Source: Azospirillum lipoferum 4B | GTDB taxonomy: Bacteria > Pseudomonadota > Alphaproteobacteria > Azospirillales > Azospirillaceae | Length of the DNA: 64,000 bases | Assembly: GCF_000283655.1 (NCBI RefSeq) | Contig: NC_016623.1 | Span: 310,001-374,000, forward strand | Direction of reading: 5' to 3' | Shown here: piece by piece, positions 1 to 12,600 of the stretch | Layout of the letters: each line of letters opens with the position of its first letter | Numbering within the stretch: the first letter of the stretch is position 1 | The notes under the pieces: generated by a model | What the model was told of the DNA's origin: nothing | The model's database searches: none | The model's input: only the letters and a program-made list of their open reading frames with translations | Program-made: the position numbers and the translations under genes

Positions 1-3000
1 GGAGGCCGACAGAACCGGCGTATCGGCGACCGCGGCGACGGTCACCACCAGGGAAACCGGCGTCGAGGTGGCCGTGGTCGCGCCCTCCACCGAGGTGGCG
101 GCGATTTTCAGCGTCACCGCGCCGGACCAGTTGGACGGCGGCGTGAAGGTCAGGTTGCTCAGCTGGGCCGGCGTCAGCGTCCAGCTGCCGTCGGCGTTGT
201 GGATGCCGGCGGACAGCGTCGCCCCTTCCGGGACGCCGGTGATGGTGATGCGGTCCAGCGTCTCCCCCGTCAGGTCGGACAGCCGGGCATCGATGGCCAG
301 CGCGATGGCGCTGTCCTCGGTCCCCGAAGCGGCCTGCGGGGTGACTATGGGGGCGTCGGCCACGCCGGTGACGGTGACCGTCAGGTTCGCCTGGGCCGAA
401 TTGGCGGTGGAGCCGTTCTCCCGCTCGCTGGAGGTGGCGACGACGCCCAGCGTGATGGTGCCGGAGAAGTCGCGCGGCGGAGTCAGGCGGAGGCCCGCCA
501 GCTGCGCCGGGGTCAGCGTCCAGGTGGTGCTGCCGTCCGGCTGGGTGTTCGCCACCGTGCCGGCGCTGAGGCTCACCCCTGCCGGCACACCGCTGATGGT
601 GATCAGGCTGATGGACTCGGAGCCGTCGGTATCGGTCAGGGCCGGCGTGATGGTCAGGAGGACCGAACTGTCCTCGTCCGTCGCCGCAGCGGCGGCCGTG
701 ACCGTGGGAGCATCGGCGACGGCGTCCACAGTGATGGTGCCGGTCGCCGTCTGCTCGCGGCGGCTCGCAGTGGCGCCGCTGCCGTCAATCGTCCCGACCT
801 TCAGCGTATATTCGAGGTCGGCATCGGAATGGGGATCGGTGACGATCTTCAGGCCCCGGATTGTCCAGACCCCGGCGGTGGTACCGTCGGCCTGCAATGC
901 CGAGGTCGGGATCGTCCAGCTGTAATTGCCGCCGGTGGGGCCGCTGCGCGTCAGAAGCACGCCGTCGAGGTAGAGCTTGGCGCCGCCGGCATCAAGTTGG
1001 GACGACGGGATCAGCAGGGTGATGCTTTCCACCGTCTCTGGGCTGGCGGCATCGACGTCGCTCACCGTGATGGTGGGGGCGAGCGCGATGCCGCCCGCCG
1101 CATCCTCGTTGCCGCGCGCGTTGAGCGTGGTGATCTGGAACGGGTCGGCGACCGGGGCGACCGTGATCGTCTGCACGGCGGTAGATGTGCCGCCGAAGGC
1201 GTCCGTCACCGTGAAGGTGAAGGTCTCCGTTCCGCTGAAATCGGCGTCCGGGGTGTAGGAGAAGTTGCCGTCGGCATTCACCACCAGGGTGCCGTGCGAC
1301 AGGCGCACCGGTTGTCCGTTATCGCCGGGCCCCTTGTAGGTCAGCGTGTCGTCGGTGCGGCCGTTGACCGTGTCCTGGTCGGTCGCCCGCAGGGTGCCGG
1401 TGACGGCGTTGTCCTCGTTCGTCGAGGTGATGGCCGCCGTGGCGGACGGGGCATGGTTCAGCGCGGTGCGGACGCTGACCGGCTGGCCATCGACGTAAAG
1501 CTCCAGCTTCTCGAAATCCGCCACCTTGATGCCGAGGGCCGACAGGATGTCTGTGCTGGCGACATTCGTGTCGGTGGTCGCCGCCGTCGGGCTGGCCGCC
1601 GCCGTCTCGATCCGGTCGCGCAGGGTGCGCAAATCGGCCAGGATCGACGGATCGGACAGCTGGCTGGCGGTCAGCATCACCCGGAAGGTATCGATGCCGG
1701 TGTCGCCGTCCTGAAGGTCGGGCTTGGACGAGGTGCCGCCGTCTGTGCCCACGGTGAAGATCGACAGATCGTCGCCCGCCCCGCCCCGCACGGTGTCGGC
1801 GCCAGCCCCGCCGGTGATGGTATCGTTGCCGGCGCCGCCGATCAGGCTGTTGGCGACGCTGTTTCCGGTGATCGCATCGTCGAAGGCCGAGCCGGTGACG
1901 TTCTCCAGCTTGCGAAGAACGTCGGTGCCGTCGCCGGTGCCGACACCGGTCGCCAGATTGGCAGTCACCGGACCGGCGGAGGAGGCATAGGTCACCGTAT
2001 CGTTGCCGTCGCCACCGTCGATGGTGTCGTTGCCGGAACCACCGGCCAGCAGGTCGTCGCCGGTTCCACCGTCCAGGCTGTCGTCGCCCAGCCCGCCAAT
2101 CAGGGTATCCTTGCCGGCGCCGCCGAACAGGGTGTCGTTGCCGTCGCCACCGTCCAGGCTGTCGTTGCCCTGCGGCGTGTTGGTGAAGCTGATGGTCAGC
2201 GTCTTGGCCGCGCTGTCCGCGGTGCTGCTGTTCTCGGACTCCGCAGAGGTGGCGACGACGGTCAGGGTGATCGGGTGGGTGCTGTCACCTTCCTTGGCGG
2301 TCAGCGTGAGGCCCGTCAACTGGGCCTTGGTCAGGGTCCAGGTGGTGGTGCCGTTCGCTTCCGTCACAAAGGTGCCGGCACTCAGGCTGGCACCCGCCGG
2401 CACGCCGGAGATCGTCACCTTCGAGATCGACTCCGACCCGTCGGTGTCGGCCAGCGTGGAGGTGATCGACAATGCGGTGGTGAAGGTCCCGGTGCCGTCG
2501 CCATAGATGACGTCGTCACCACCGCTGCCCTGGATGGTGTCGTTGCCCGACCCGCCCGACAGCGTATCGTTGCCGGCGGTTCCGGACAGCGTGTCGTTCT
2601 GGCCGCTCGCCAGATTGTAGGTGACGTTGCCGGCGGTGAGCGTCGGCGTATCGGCGACCGCGACGACGGTCACCGCCAGCGTCTTCTGGACGACGACCGC
2701 GGTGGCATCCCCGTCCTTGGCGGTCGCGGTGACGGTCAGGGTGAAATCGTCGCCGCTGTCCTGCTTCGGCCTGATCGTCAGACCGGCCAGCTGTTCCCGC
2801 GTCAGAGTGATCGAGCCGTTGGTGACCGTCAGCGTGCCGTTCAGCGTGTTGGTAAGCGTCGCGCCGGTGGGGATGCTGCTGATGACGATGCTCAACGCTT
2901 CCGACCCGTCCAGATCGGTCAGGGCGGAGGTGATGTTCAGCGCAATCGCGGTGTCTTCATTGCCGCTCGCCGGATCGACGTCCAGCGTGGGCGTATCGGT

Positions 3001-6000
3001 GACGGGCCTGACGGTCACAACCAGGGGTTCGGTCCTGGTCGCCTCGACCGCGCTGCCGTCCTTCGAGACCGCGGTCACGCTGAGCGTGAAGTCGACATCG
3101 CTGTTCGGCGGCGGCGAGATCGTCAGCCCGGCAAGCTGCGCCGGCGTCAGGGTGATCGACCCGCCGGTGACCGTCAGGGTGCCGTTCAGCGTGTTCGCAA
3201 GCGTGGCGCCGGCCGGGATACCGCCGATGCGGATGGTCAGCACCTCCGACCCGTCGGTGTCGGTCAGGGCCGGGCTGATCGTCAGCGGGATGGCGCTGTC
3301 TTCGTTGCCGGTGACGGCCTGGACCGTCAGCGTCGGGGTGTCCGACAGGGCATCGACGGTGACGCGCAGGGTCTCGCTCCTGGTCGCCTCGATTGCGCTG
3401 CCGTCCTTGGCGATGGCGGTGACGGTCAGCGTGAAGTCGACATCGCTGTTCGACGGCGGCGTGATGGTCAGGCCAGTCAACTGGGCCGGGGTCAGCGTCC
3501 AGGTGGTGGTGCCGTCCAGCTGGGCAACCGAAGTGCCGGCGCTGAGAGTCGCGCCCGCTGGAACCCCGGCAATAGTGATGCTCAGCGTCTCCGACCCGTC
3601 CGTATCCGTCAGCGCCGACGTGATGACCAGCGGAATGGCACTGTCTTCGTTGCCGGCAGCCGCCGCAGCGGTCAGCGTCGGCATGTCGGTCACCGGATCG
3701 ACCGCAACGCGCAGCGTCTCGCTCTTGGTCGCGGCAACGGCGGTGCCGTCCTCGGCGATGGCGGTGACGGTCAGCGTGAAATCGACGTCGCTGTTCGACG
3801 GCGGGGTGATGGTCAGGCCGGCCAGCTGGGCAGGCGTCAGCGTCCAGGTGGTGGTGCCATCCGGCTGGGTGACGGAGGTTCCGGCGCTGAGCGTCGCACC
3901 CGAAGGCACGCCGGCGATGGTGATGCTCAATGCCTCGGACCCGTCGGTGTCGGTCAGGGCCGGGCTGATCGTCAGCGGGATGGCACTGTCTTCGTTGCCA
4001 GTGACAGCCTGGACGGTCAGCGTCGGCCTGTCGGTGACCGGATCGACGGTGACGCGCAGGGTCTCGCTCCTGGTCGCCTCGGTCGCCGTGCCGTCCTTGG
4101 CGATGGCGGTGACGGTCAGCGTGAAGTCGACATCGCTGTTCGACGGCGGCGTGATGGTCAGACCGGCCAACTGGGCCGGGGTCAGCGTCCAGGTGGTGGT
4201 TCCATCCGGCTGGGTAACGGAAGTGCCGGCGCTGAGCGTTGCGCCCGAAGGCACCCCGGCGATGGTGATGCTCAGAGTTTCGGACCCATCGGCGTCCGTC
4301 AGGGCCGGATCGATCGTCAGCGCAATCGCGGTGTCTTCGTTGCCGGAGGCAGCCTGGACGGTCAGCGTCGGCGCGTCCGACACCGGGTTCACCGTCACCA
4401 GAAGCGGCTCGCTCCTGGTCGCCGCGACGGCCGCCCCGTCCTTGGCGATGGCGGTGACGGTCAGCGTAAAATCGACATCGCTGTTCGGCGGCGGCCTGAC
4501 GGTCAGGCCGGTCAACTGCGCCGGGGTCAGCGTCCAGGTGGTGGTGCCGTCAGTCTGGCTGACGGAGGTGCCGGCACTGAGGGTCGCGCCCGCTGGAACA
4601 CCGGCGATGGTGATGCTCAGCACCTCCGAGCCGTCCGTATCGGTCAGGGCCGGATTGATCGTCAGCGGAATGGCGCTGTCTTCGTTGCCGGTCGCAGCCT
4701 GAACCGTCAGCCTCGGCGTATCGGTGACCGGGGCGACGGTGACGCGCAGAGTCTCGCTCTTGGTCGCCTCGACTGCGCTGCCGTCCTTGGCGGTGGCGGT
4801 GACGGTCAGCGTAAAGTCGACATCGCTGTTCAGCGGCGGCGTGATCTTCAGGCCCGCCAGCTGCGCGGGCGTCAGGGTGACCGACCCGTTGCCGATGACC
4901 AACGCGTCGCCGGCCGTGTTGCTGAGGCTCGCTCCGGCCGGGATGCCGCTGATGGTGATCGTCAGCGTTTCCGACCCGTCCAGATCCGTCAGGGCGGGAG
5001 TAATGCTCAGCGGAATGGCACTGTCTTCATTGCCGGTCGCAGCGGTGACGGTCAACGTCGGCCTGTCGGTGACCGGATCGACCGTGACGCGCAGAGTCTC
5101 GCTCCTGGTCGCCTCGACTGCACTGCCGTCCTTGGCGATGGCGGTGACGGTCAGCGTGAAGTCGACATCGCTGTTCGATGGCGGCGTGATGGTCAGGCCG
5201 GCCAGCTGGGCAGGAGTCAGCGTCCAGATGGTGGTGCCGTCCGGCTGGGTGACGGAGGTGCCGGCGCTGAGAGTCGCCCCCGTCGGAACCCCGGCGATGG
5301 TGATGCTCAATGCCTCGGACCCGTCGGTGTCGGTCAAGGCCGGGCTGATCGTCAGCGGGATCGCACTGTCTTCGTTCCCGGTGGCGGCCTGGACAGTCAG
5401 CGTCGGCGTGTCAGACACGGGATCGACGGTGACGCGCAGGGTCTGGCTCACCGGCACGGCAGTGGCGACGCCGTCCTTGGCGATGGCGGTGACGGTCAGC
5501 GTGAAGTCGCTGTCGCTGTTCGGCGGCGGCGTGATGGTCAGGCCGGTCAGCTGTGCAGGAGTCAGCGTCCAGGTGGTGGTGCCGTCCGGTTGGGTGACGG
5601 AGGTGCCGGCGCTGAGGGTCGCACCGGCTGGAACCCCGGCGATGGTAATGCTCAGCGCCTCGGACCCATCGGTGTCGGTCAGGGCCGGGCTGATCGTCAA
5701 CGGGATGGCGCTGTCTTCATTGCCCGTGGCGACCTGGACGCTCAGCGTCGGCGTATCGGTGACCGGGGCGACGGTGACGCGCAGTGTCTCGCTCCTGGTC
5801 GCCTCGGCTGCGCTGCCGTCCTTGGCGGTGGCGGTCACCGTCAGGTCGAAATCCACGTCGCTGTTCAGCGGCGGCGTGATCTTCAGGCCCGCCAGCTGCG
5901 CCGGCGTCAGGGTGACCGACCCGTTGCCGATGACCAGCGCGTCGCCGGCCGTGTTGCTGAGGCTCGCTCCGGCCGGGATGCCGCCGATGGTGATCGTCAG

Positions 6001-9000
6001 CGTTTCCGACCCGTCCGGATCCGTCAGGGCCGGATTGATCGTCAGCGGAATGCCGGCGTCCTCGTTGCCGGTCGCAGCGGCGACGCTGAGGGTCGGCGTA
6101 TCGGTCACCGGATCGACCGTAACGCGCAGCGTCTCGCGCTTGGTCGCGGCAACGGCGGTGCCGTCCTCGGCGATGGCGGTGACGGTCAGCGTGAAATCGA
6201 CGTCGCTGTTCGACGGCGGCGTGATGGTCAGGCCGGCCAGCTGCGCAGGAGTCAGCGTCCAGGTGGTGGTGCCATCCGGCTGGATGACGGATGTTCCGGC
6301 GCTGAGCGTCGCACCGGCTGGAACCCCGGCGATGGTGATGCTCAGCACCTCCGAGCCGTCCGTATCCGTCAGGGCCGGATTGATCGTCAGCGGAATGGCG
6401 GTGTCTTCGTTGCCGGTCGCAGCGGTTACGGTCAACGTCGGCATGTCGGTGACCGGGGCGACGGTGACGCGCAGGGTCTCGCTCCTGGTCGCCTCGGTCG
6501 CCGTGCCGTCTTTGGCGATGGCGGTGACGGTCAGCGTAAAGTCGACATCGCTGTTCGACGGCGGCGTGATTGTTAGGCCGGCCAGCTGGGCCGGAGTCAG
6601 AGTCCAGGCGGTGGTGCCGTCCGGCTGAGTGACGGAGGTGCCGGCGCTGAGGATCGCCCCCGCCGGGACACCGGCGATGGTGATGCTCAGCGTTTCGGAT
6701 CCGTCGGTGTCCGTCAGGGCCGGGTCGATGACCAGCGGGATGGCCGTGTCTTCATTGCCCGCGGCGGCCTGGACCGTCAGCGTCGGCGTATCCGACACCG
6801 GGTTCACCGTCACCTGCAGCGCTTCGGTCCTGGCCGCCGCGACCGCCGTCCCGTCCTTTGCGGTGGCGGTCACCGTCAGGGTGAAATCGACATCGCTGTT
6901 CAGCGGCGGCGTGATCTTCAACCCGGCGAGCTGCTCCGGAGTCAGGGTGATGGAGCCGGCGGTGACCGTCAGCACCCCGTTCAGATCGTTGGCGAGGGTG
7001 GCACCGGACGGAATGCCGGCGATGGTGACGGTCAGCGCCTCGGTGCCGTCGGTATCGGTCAGCGCCGGGCTGATCGTCAGCGGGATCGCCGTATCCTCAT
7101 TGCCCGCCGCGGCCTGGACGGTCAGCGCCGGAGTGTCCGACACCGGGTTGACGCTCACCGACAGCGTCTTGCTGACCGACACCGGGGCGGCGACGCCGTC
7201 CTTGGCGGTTGCGGTCACCGTCAGGTCGAAATCAACGTCGCTGTTCAGCGGCGGCGTGATCTTCAACCCCGCCAACTGCTCCGGGGTCAGGGTGATCGTC
7301 CCGTTGCCGATGACCAGCGCGTCGCCGGCCGTGTTGGACAGGCTCGCTCCGGCCGGAATGCCGCCGATGGTGATCGTCAGCGTTTCCGACCCGTCCAGAT
7401 CCGTCAGCGCCGGGTCGATGGTCAGCGGAATGCTGGTGTCTTCGCCGCCGGTGGCCGCCGCGACGCTCAGCGTCGGCGTATCGGTGACCGGATTGACCGT
7501 GACGCGCAGGGGGGCGCCGGTGCTGGCGGGATCGGCCCCGCCATCCCGCGCGGTGGCGGTGACGGTCAGGGTGAAGTCACCGTCGCTGTTCGGCGGCGGC
7601 GTGATGGTCAGGCCGGCCAACTGGCCGGGCGCCAGCGTGATGGAGCCGTTGCCGACCGTCAGCGTGTCGCCGGCATTGTTGCGCAGGCTGGCGCCAACCG
7701 GGATGCCGCTGATGGTGATGCTCAGCGATTCCGAACCGTCGGTGTCGGTCAGGGCCGGATCGATGACCAGCGGAATGCCGGTGTCCTCATCACCAGCCGC
7801 GGCGGTGACGCTCAGCGTCGGCGTGTCGGACACCGGATTGACGGTGACGCGCAGGAGCGCGCTGGTGCTGACCGGGGTGGCGGTTCCGTCGGTGGCGGTG
7901 GCCGTGACGGTCAGGGTGAAGTCGGTATCGCTGTTGTTCGGCGGCGTGATCGACAACCCGGCAAGCTGTGCCAGAGTCAGGGTCGCCGTGCCGTTCACCA
8001 CCGCCAGCGCGCCGCCGGCATTGCGCAGAACCGCCCCATCCGGAATGCCGGACATGGTGATGGTCAGCGTCTCCGACCCGTCGGTGTCGGTCAGGGCCGG
8101 GCTGATCGTCAGCGGGATCGCACTGTCCTCGCTGCCGCTCGTCGCCTGGACGGCCAGGGTCGGCATGTCGGAGGCCGGGTTGACCGTGACCAGCAGCGGG
8201 GCGCTGGTGTTGGCTGGTGTAGCGGTACCATCGGTGCCGGTCGCCGTCACCGTCAGGATAAAGTCGGCATCGCTGTTCAGCGGCGGCGTGATCGCCAGCC
8301 CGGCGAGTTGGCCCGGTGCCAGCGTGATGGAGCCGTTGGCAATCGCCAGCGTCTCGCCGGCCGCGTTGGTCAGGACTGCGCCGGCCGGGATGCCGCCGAT
8401 GGTGATGCTCAGCGTCTCCGACCCGTCGGTGTCCGTCAGGGCCGAACTGATGGTCAACGGAATCGCCGTGTCCTCACCCCCAGTCGTGGCGGCGACGCTC
8501 AGCGTCGGGATGTCGGACACCGGATTGACGGTGACCGGCAGGGTGGCGGTGACGCTGGTCGGGGCTGCGGTGCCGTCGGTGCTGGTCGCGGTGACGGTCA
8601 GGGTGAAGCTGTCGCCGCTGTTCGGCGGCGGCGTCAGGGTCAGGCCGGGAACCTGCGAGGAGATCAACAGGATGGTGCCGTTCACCACCGTAAGGATGGT
8701 GCCGGAGGCGTCGCGCAGGACCGCTCCGTCCGGAATGCCCGACAGGGTGACGGTCAGCACCTCCGTCCCGCCGGTGTCGGTCAGGGCGGCATCGATGTTC
8801 AGGGCGATGGCGGTGTCCTCGTCGCCGGACACGCCGTTCACCGTCAGATTCGGCGCGTCCGACACCGGGGCCGCGGTCGCCGCAGCGGGCAGGTCGCCGG
8901 CGGCCGCCGCTCCGTCCTGGAGAAGGACGGGCGCCGCGATGGCGGGGAGGGTCCCGTCGCTGATGATCTGCTCGGGCGTCTCGGGAACGGGGATATCGGA

Positions 9001-9456
9001 CGGGAATGCCGGCAGTTCCGTGAAAGCGGTGGTCGTGCGTGCATTGGAGAGCAGCTCCGCCCGCTCGACCGCATCGCCGGTCGCTTCGCGGCTCTCCTCC
9101 GTCGACAGCCCCGACCCGTCGGGTCCGGACGGACCGGAACCCAGCGTGCCTTCCGTGCGCAGCACATCGCCGGTCAACAGGGCCGCCATCGCCGCCCGGT
9201 CGGTCGCCACCGCCACCGTCTCGCCGACCACCTCGCCGGTCTGTACGGCACCGCCGATCATCAGATCCTCGGCGCCGCGATAGTCGGTCTGGACATAGCC
9301 GAGCGTATCGTCGGGCCGCTGCAGGTCCACGGAACTGGCCTCGTGGATCACGCCGCCCAACCGGGTCGCGTCGACCTGCTGGAGGAGGGTCAGATCGTCC
9401 AGGATCTGGCGGTCGTCGACCGCCGGGGTGTTGCCCTGAACCGCTTCCTCAGCCAT
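1..9456 (-). CDS. Giant type I-secreted repeat adhesin (Ig-like repeats plus RTX), 3' end outside window
   Basis: The minus-strand frame starting at ATG 9456 ([15 protein letters not shown]) stays open to base 1, giving at least 3152 codons with no stop. A GGAG lies just upstream of the start. There is no signal peptide, as expected for a type I secretion substrate. Residues 1 to about 190 are non-repetitive and acidic. Residues about 195 to 2275 are 18 tandem Ig-like units of 115 residues. RTX nonapeptide blocks (GGxGxD pattern) follow at roughly 2280-2310, 2430-2490 and 2530-2565, with an Ig-like unit between the first two. A cadherin-like/VCBS-type domain lies near 2670-2760, followed by further Ig-like units of somewhat different length up to the edge. 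Long adhesins of this kind (LapA/BapA-like) mediate surface attachment. The divergent ABC exporter and HlyD adaptor are the likely export machine. The C-terminal secretion signal must lie outside the window. The long plus-strand open frames over this region are shadows of the repeats. Confidence 0.9.
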   Translation of the reverse strand, partial: MAEEAVQGNTPAVDDRQILDDLTLLQQVDATRLGGVIHEASSVDLQRPDDTLGYVQTDYRGAEDLMIGGAVQTGEVVGETVAVATDRAAMAALLTGDVLRTEGTLGSGPSGPDGSGLSTEESREATGDAVERAELLSNARTTTAFTELPAFPSDIPVPETPEQIISDGTLPAIAAPVLLQDGAAAAGDLPAAATAAPVSDAPNLTVNGVSGDEDTAIALNIDAALTDTGGTEVLTVTLSGIPDGAVLRDASGTILTVVNGTILLISSQVPGLTLTPPPNSGDSFTLTVTATSTDGTAAPTSVTATLPVTVNPVSDIPTLSVAATTGGEDTAIPLTISSALTDTDGSETLSITIGGIPAGAVLTNAAGETLAIANGSITLAPGQLAGLAITPPLNSDADFILTVTATGTDGTATPANTSAPLLVTVNPASDMPTLAVQATSGSEDSAIPLTISPALTDTDGSETLTITMSGIPDGAVLRNAGGALAVVNGTATLTLAQLAGLSITPPNNSDTDFTLTVTATATDGTATPVSTSALLRVTVNPVSDTPTLSVTAAAGDEDTGIPLVIDPALTDTDGSESLSITISGIPVGASLRNNAGDTLTVGNGSITLAPGQLAGLTITPPPNSDGDFTLTVTATARDGGADPASTGAPLRVTVNPVTDTPTLSVAAATGGEDTSIPLTIDPALTDLDGSETLTITIGGIPAGASLSNTAGDALVIGNGTITLTPEQLAGLKITPPLNSDVDFDLTVTATAKDGVAAPVSVSKTLSVSVNPVSDTPALTVQAAAGNEDTAIPLTISPALTDTDGTEALTVTIAGIPSGATLANDLNGVLTVTAGSITLTPEQLAGLKITPPLNSDVDFTLTVTATAKDGTAVAAARTEALQVTVNPVSDTPTLTVQAAAGNEDTAIPLVIDPALTDTDGSETLSITIAGVPAGAILSAGTSVTQPDGTTAWTLTPAQLAGLTITPPSNSDVDFTLTVTAIAKDGTATEATRSETLRVTVAPVTDMPTLTVTAATGNEDTAIPLTINPALTDTDGSEVLSITIAGVPAGATLSAGTSVIQPDGTTTWTLTPAQLAGLTITPPSNSDVDFTLTVTAIAEDGTAVAATKRETLRVTVDPVTDTPTLSVAAATGNEDAGIPLTINPALTDPDGSETLTITIGGIPAGASLSNTAGDALVIGNGSVTLTPAQLAGLKITPPLNSDVDFDLTVTATAKDGSAAEATRSETLRVTVAPVTDTPTLSVQVATGNEDSAIPLTISPALTDTDGSEALSITIAGVPAGATLSAGTSVTQPDGTTTWTLTPAQLTGLTITPPPNSDSDFTLTVTAIAKDGVATAVPVSQTLRVTVDPVSDTPTLTVQAATGNEDSAIPLTISPALTDTDGSEALSITIAGVPTGATLSAGTSVTQPDGTTIWTLTPAQLAGLTITPPSNSDVDFTLTVTAIAKDGSAVEATRSETLRVTVDPVTDRPTLTVTAATGNEDSAIPLSITPALTDLDGSETLTITISGIPAGASLSNTAGDALVIGNGSVTLTPAQLAGLKITPPLNSDVDFTLTVTATAKDGSAVEATKSETLRVTVAPVTDTPRLTVQAATGNEDSAIPLTINPALTDTDGSEVLSITIAGVPAGATLSAGTSVSQTDGTTTWTLTPAQLTGLTVRPPPNSDVDFTLTVTAIAKDGAAVAATRSEPLLVTVNPVSDAPTLTVQAASGNEDTAIALTIDPALTDADGSETLSITIAGVPSGATLSAGTSVTQPDGTTTWTLTPAQLAGLTITPPSNSDVDFTLTVTAIAKDGTATEATRSETLRVTVDPVTDRPTLTVQAVTGNEDSAIPLTISPALTDTDGSEALSITIAGVPSGATLSAGTSVTQPDGTTTWTLTPAQLAGLTITPPSNSDVDFTLTVTAIAEDGTAVAATKSETLRVAVDPVTDMPTLTAAAAAGNEDSAIPLVITSALTDTDGSETLSITIAGVPAGATLSAGTSVAQLDGTTTWTLTPAQLTGLTITPPSNSDVDFTLTVTAIAKDGSAIEATRSETLRVTVDALSDTPTLTVQAVTGNEDSAIPLTISPALTDTDGSEVLTIRIGGIPAGATLANTLNGTLTVTGGSITLTPAQLAGLTISPPPNSDVDFTLSVTAVSKDGSAVEATRTEPLVVTVRPVTDTPTLDVDPASGNEDTAIALNITSALTDLDGSEALSIVISSIPTGATLTNTLNGTLTVTNGSITLTREQLAGLTIRPKQDSGDDFTLTVTATAKDGDATAVVVQKTLAVTVVAVADTPTLTAGNVTYNLASGQNDTLSGTAGNDTLSGGSGNDTIQGSGGDDVIYGDGTGTFTTALSITSTLADTDGSESISKVTISGVPAGASLSAGTFVTEANGTTTWTLTKAQLTGLTLTAKEGDSTHPITLTVVATSAESENSSTADSAAKTLTISFTNTPQGNDSLDGGDGNDTLFGGAGKDTLIGGLGDDSLDGGTGDDLLAGGSGNDTIDGGDGNDTVTYASSAGPVTANLATGVGTGDGTDVLRKLENVTGSAFDDAITGNSVANSLIGGAGNDTITGGAGADTVRGGAGDDLSIFTVGTDGGTSSKPDLQDGDTGIDTFRVMLTASQLSDPSILADLRTLRDRIETAAASPTAATTDTNVASTDILSALGIKVADFEKLELYVDGQPVSVRTALNHAPSATAAITSTNEDNAVTGTLRATDQDTVNGRTDDTLTYKGPGDNGQPVRLSHGTLVVNADGNFSYTPDADFSGTETFTFTVTDAFGGTSTAVQTITVAPVADPFQITTLNARGNEDAAGGIALAPTITVSDVDAASPETVESITLLIPSSQLDAGGAKLYLDGVLLTRSGPTGGNYSWTIPTSALQADGTTAGVWTIRGLKIVTDPHSDADLEYTLKVGTIDGSGATASRREQTATGTITVDAVADAPTVTAAAAATDEDSSVLLTITPALTDTDGSESISLITISGVPAGVSLSAGTVANTQPDGSTTWTLTPAQLAGLRLTPPRDFSGTITLGVVATSSERENGSTANSAQANLTVTVTGVADAPIVTPQAASGTEDSAIALAIDARLSDLTGETLDRITITGVPEGATLSAGIHNADGSWTLTPAQLSNLTFTPPSNWSGAVTLKIAATSVEGATTATSTPVSLVVTVAAVADTPVLSAS
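1758..1860 (-). repeat. RTX nonapeptide block 3 in adhesin
   Basis: The minus strand encodes [21 protein letters not shown], a third short RTX run. It is followed by a segment ([14 protein letters not shown]...) that resembles the domain commonly found after RTX repeats in LapA-like adhesins. Further Ig-like domains follow towards the window edge. Confidence 0.8.
1995..2172 (-). repeat. RTX nonapeptide block 2 in adhesin
   Basis: Six or so consecutive nonapeptides such as [36 protein letters not shown] and GGSGNDTID are encoded on the minus strand. This is the hallmark parallel beta-roll Ca2+-binding repeat of type I secretion substrates. Confidence 0.92.
2511..2610 (-). repeat. RTX nonapeptide block 1 in adhesin
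   Basis: The minus-strand translation reads as calcium-binding nonapeptides of the type GGSGNDTIQ, with neighbouring GTAGNDTLS. It lies directly after the last 115-residue unit, about 2300 residues into the protein rather than at its end. Confidence 0.85.
2630..8860 (-). repeat. 18 tandem units of 345 bp (115 codons) inside the adhesin gene
   Basis: A marker within each unit (the codons for NEDT/DEDT) recurs at plus-strand positions 2956, 3301, 3646, 3991, 4336, 4681, 5026, 5371, 5716, 6061, 6406, 6751, 7096, 7441, 7786, 8128, 8473 and 8818. Every spacing is exactly 345 bp except one of 342 bp (7786 to 8128). Each unit encodes a beta-rich Ig-like domain containing DGSE..TITISG..., LTPAQLAGL and a Val/Thr-rich last strand. 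Units between about 3300 and 6750 are nearly identical at DNA level; those nearer the N terminus (7000-8850) have diverged. Confidence 0.93.
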
Positions 9457-9492
9457 CGGACCGCTCCATAAGTCGGGTGCAAAATCGCGCCA

Positions 9493-9547
9493 CGTGACTT
9501 GTCACGACCCTAGGTTCTAGCGTTCTTTGTTGCTTGTGATAAGCAAC
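9493..9547. promoter_or_regulatory. Two palindromes in the divergent adhesin/exporter promoter region
   Basis: The region between the adhesin start (9456) and the exporter is the only intergenic gap of the locus. It contains a perfect 6-2-6 palindrome CGTGAC-tt-GTCACG (9493-9506), about 37 bp upstream of the adhesin ATG, and a perfect 7-bp inverted repeat GTTGCTT/AAGCAAC (9529-9547) with a 5-nt spacer. Both could be operators for a dimeric regulator. The sequence shows only the symmetry, so the regulator is unknown. Confidence 0.4.
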
Positions 9548-9650
9548 TTCCTGTGATGATTTTCAACAGCTTGGCTGACATCACGCCCGCCACCGCCCCC
9601 ACACTCATATGCATACGCACGACTAAAAGCCTTTTGAGAATCATGGTTTA

Positions 9651-12600
9651 ATGCCCCTTCCGCGCAGTTTCGAAAGGGCTGCGCGCAGGAAGCTTCGTCG
9701 CTCGGTTGCCTTTTATTGCTATTCGTCGATTTACCTATCACTAGCAATTATGCTGTTGATTGGCTGCTCGGTTAACCCTGTGCCCAGGTTGGTCGTTTTG
9801 CAGCCCGCATCCCCGTCTGCCACCCGCATCGAACCGTCAGCCGCCACCGCGTCGGCGAAGACCGCATCGGCGAAGACCGCATCGGCGAAGTCCGCATCGG
9901 CAAAGTCCTCTGCCGCCCGTGACCGCGCGGCGGAGAAGGCCGCGCGCCGCCTGCTGTCCGGCATGCTGGGTCCGCGCCGGGACCGGGCGATGCTGGTGCT
10001 GGCCTCCTTCGCGCTGAACGTCTTCGGGCTGGCACTGCCGGTGACGTTGCTGCACGTCTATGACCGCATCCTGCCCAACGAGTCCTACGGCACCATGCTG
10101 CTGCTCGGTCTCGGCTGCGGGGCGGCGGCGGTGATGGAGGCGATCCTGCGGGTGGCGCGCTCGGCGCTGACCACCTGGATGGGCGCCCGGATCGAACACC
10201 GGTCGAGCGCATCGCTGATCGACCGGCTGATGCGCATGCCGTTGAACGCCTTCTCCCAGCAGGGGATCGGCACCCATTTCGAGGTCTACCGCGCCATCAA
10301 GATGGTGCGCGAGTTCTACTCGGGTCAAGCGCTGCAATCGGCCATCGACATCCCCTTCGCCGCGCTCTACCTGGGCCTGATCGCGTTGCTGGCGGGCTGG
10401 CTTGTTCTGATCCCGCTGGGGGTGCTGGCGCTGTTCCTGGCGGTCGGCGCCGTCCTGGGCCGGCGGATGCGCCGGGCGCTGGAGAACCGCCATGTGCTGG
10501 AGGAGCGGCGCCTGAACTTCATCAGCGAGGTGCTGAGCGGCGTCCACACCGTCAAGGGGCTGGGGGCGGAAGCCGGCCTGCTGCGCCGGCACGAGCGCCT
10601 TCAGCAGGGCTGCAGCGAGGAGGACTTCACCGTCGCCCGGCTGAGCGGGTCCGCCTCCGTCGTCGCCACCACCCTGTCGCAGGCGACGATGATGCTGGTG
10701 GTCATCCTGGGCAGCGTGTCCGTCATCGACGGAATGATGACGACCGGTGTGCTCACCGCCTGCTCGATGCTGGCCGGGCGCTGTGTCCAGCCGGTGCAGT
10801 CCCTGTTCGACCGCTGGGTGCGTTATCAGTCGGTGTCGCTGTCGCTGCGCCGCATCGGCCATGTCCTGCTGGAGGTCGGATCCGACGGCGGCACGCTGCG
10901 GGTCGGGGATGGGGCCGCGACCGCCGGCGCGGTGGCGGAACCGCTCGTCCCCGGCACGATCGAGATGGACAAGGTCCGTTTCGCCTATGACCGCGGGCCG
11001 GAGATCCTGACCGACCTGTCGCTGAGCGTCGGGCCGGGAGAGTTTCTAGGCGTCGTGGCGACCAATTCGACGGGCAAGACGACCCTGCTGCGCCTGATCC
11101 TGGGCGTGCTGCGGCCGAACTCCGGCGCGGTGCGGGTGGGCGTGCGCAGCAGCACGGAAACCGACGCCATGATCGGCATCGGCGGCGTCGTCTATGTCGG
11201 CGAGCAACCGGAGCTGTTCAAAGGCACCATCCTGCAGAACCTGACGTTGTTCGACCCCGGCCGGGCCGATCTGGCGATGGAGGTCTGCCGGCGCCTCGGG
11301 CTCGACCGCCGCATCGCCAGCCTGCCGCAGGGCTACGAAACCATCGTCGGCGACGCCTCGCAGGAGGCGCTGCCGCGCGGCGCCCGCCAGATGATCTGCC
11401 TTGCCCGCGCGCTGGTCCGCGAGCCGGCGGTGCTGCTGCTGGACGAGCCGAACTCCTCCCTCGACACCGAATCCGACAAGTTGTTCCGCCGCGCGCTGGA
11501 AGAGCTGCGCGGCAGCGTCACCATTCTGCTGGTCACCAGCCGTCCGTCGCTGCTGACGCTGGCCGACCGGGTGGTGCAGATCGTCGATGGCCATGCGGTC
11601 AGCCGCGGCCCGTCCGGCAACGAGACCATGGGCAGCCCAACCGCCCTCGTCGCCTCCAACCCGGCGCCATCGGTGGCCGGCGGGTCCGGCGCACCGGATG
11701 CCGAGCCCATCCGCGCCGCCCATGACGACGGCGACATCCTGCGCCGCCGGCTGGCGGAAGCCTCGGCGGTGGGCGCCTGCATGGTGCCGCTGCTGGATGC
11801 GCTCGGCTGGCGCGGCGCCCCGCAGACCCTGGCGGAGGCGCTGCCCCACTTCTCCGAGGTTCAGACGGTCGAGGAGCTGTGCGACGTCCTCCAGCGCCTG
11901 CATTTCGAGGGGCGCAGCCTGCGCATCGACCTCGCGCGGCCGGACCCGTCGCTGATGCCCTGCCTGTTCCGCAGCCGCGACGGCGGCGTCTATACGCTGC
12001 TGTCCGCCGATGCCGATGGAGTCGTCGCCTTCAGCGGCCAGTCGCGCGAGACGGTGACGCTGAATTACGGCAAGGGCACCGCCTATGCCTTCACCGCGCT
12101 GGAGACCACGGCCGGCGCCGGGACGCAGAACTGGGTCGGCACGGTCATCCACGGCTATGTGCCGCTGCTGTGGGCGGTGCTGGGCTTGAGCGCCGTCATC
12201 AACCTGCTGTCGGTCGCCGCGCCGCTGTTCACCATGGCGATCTACGACAAAGTGATCGCCACCGGGTCCTTCGACACGCTCGCCACCATCGCGGTGGGGG
12301 CGGCCCTGGTGATCGGCGGCGACTTCGCCCTGCGCCAGATCCGCGGCCGGGCGCTGGCCCATGCCGGATCGCGCATCGCCCGGACCATCAGCAACGCCAC
12401 CATCGACCGCATCCTGATGCTGCCGGTGGGCATGAGCGAGCGCGCCGCCATCGGCACGCAGATCGCCCGGGTGAAGGACCTTGAGTCGATCCGCGACTTC
12501 ATCAGCCAGGGGCAGGTCGCAGCGCTGTTCGACGTACCCTTCGCCCTGTTCTACCTGGGCGTCATGGCCGTGCTGGGCGGGCCGCTGGCGTTGGTGCCGC

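Noticed and set aside
2630..8860. Regularly spaced repeats considered as a CRISPR array
   Set aside because: Units are 345 bp, contiguous and coding, without short repeats and unique spacers, and no cas genes are present.
199..9471. Several very long plus-strand open frames (for example 199-6576, 2621-4702, 4724-6628, 6629-9283)
   Set aside because: They are antisense shadows of the minus-strand repeat adhesin. The 345-bp repeat length is a multiple of three, so any stop-free frame in one unit stays open through all units. The translations are low-complexity and lack ribosome sites.
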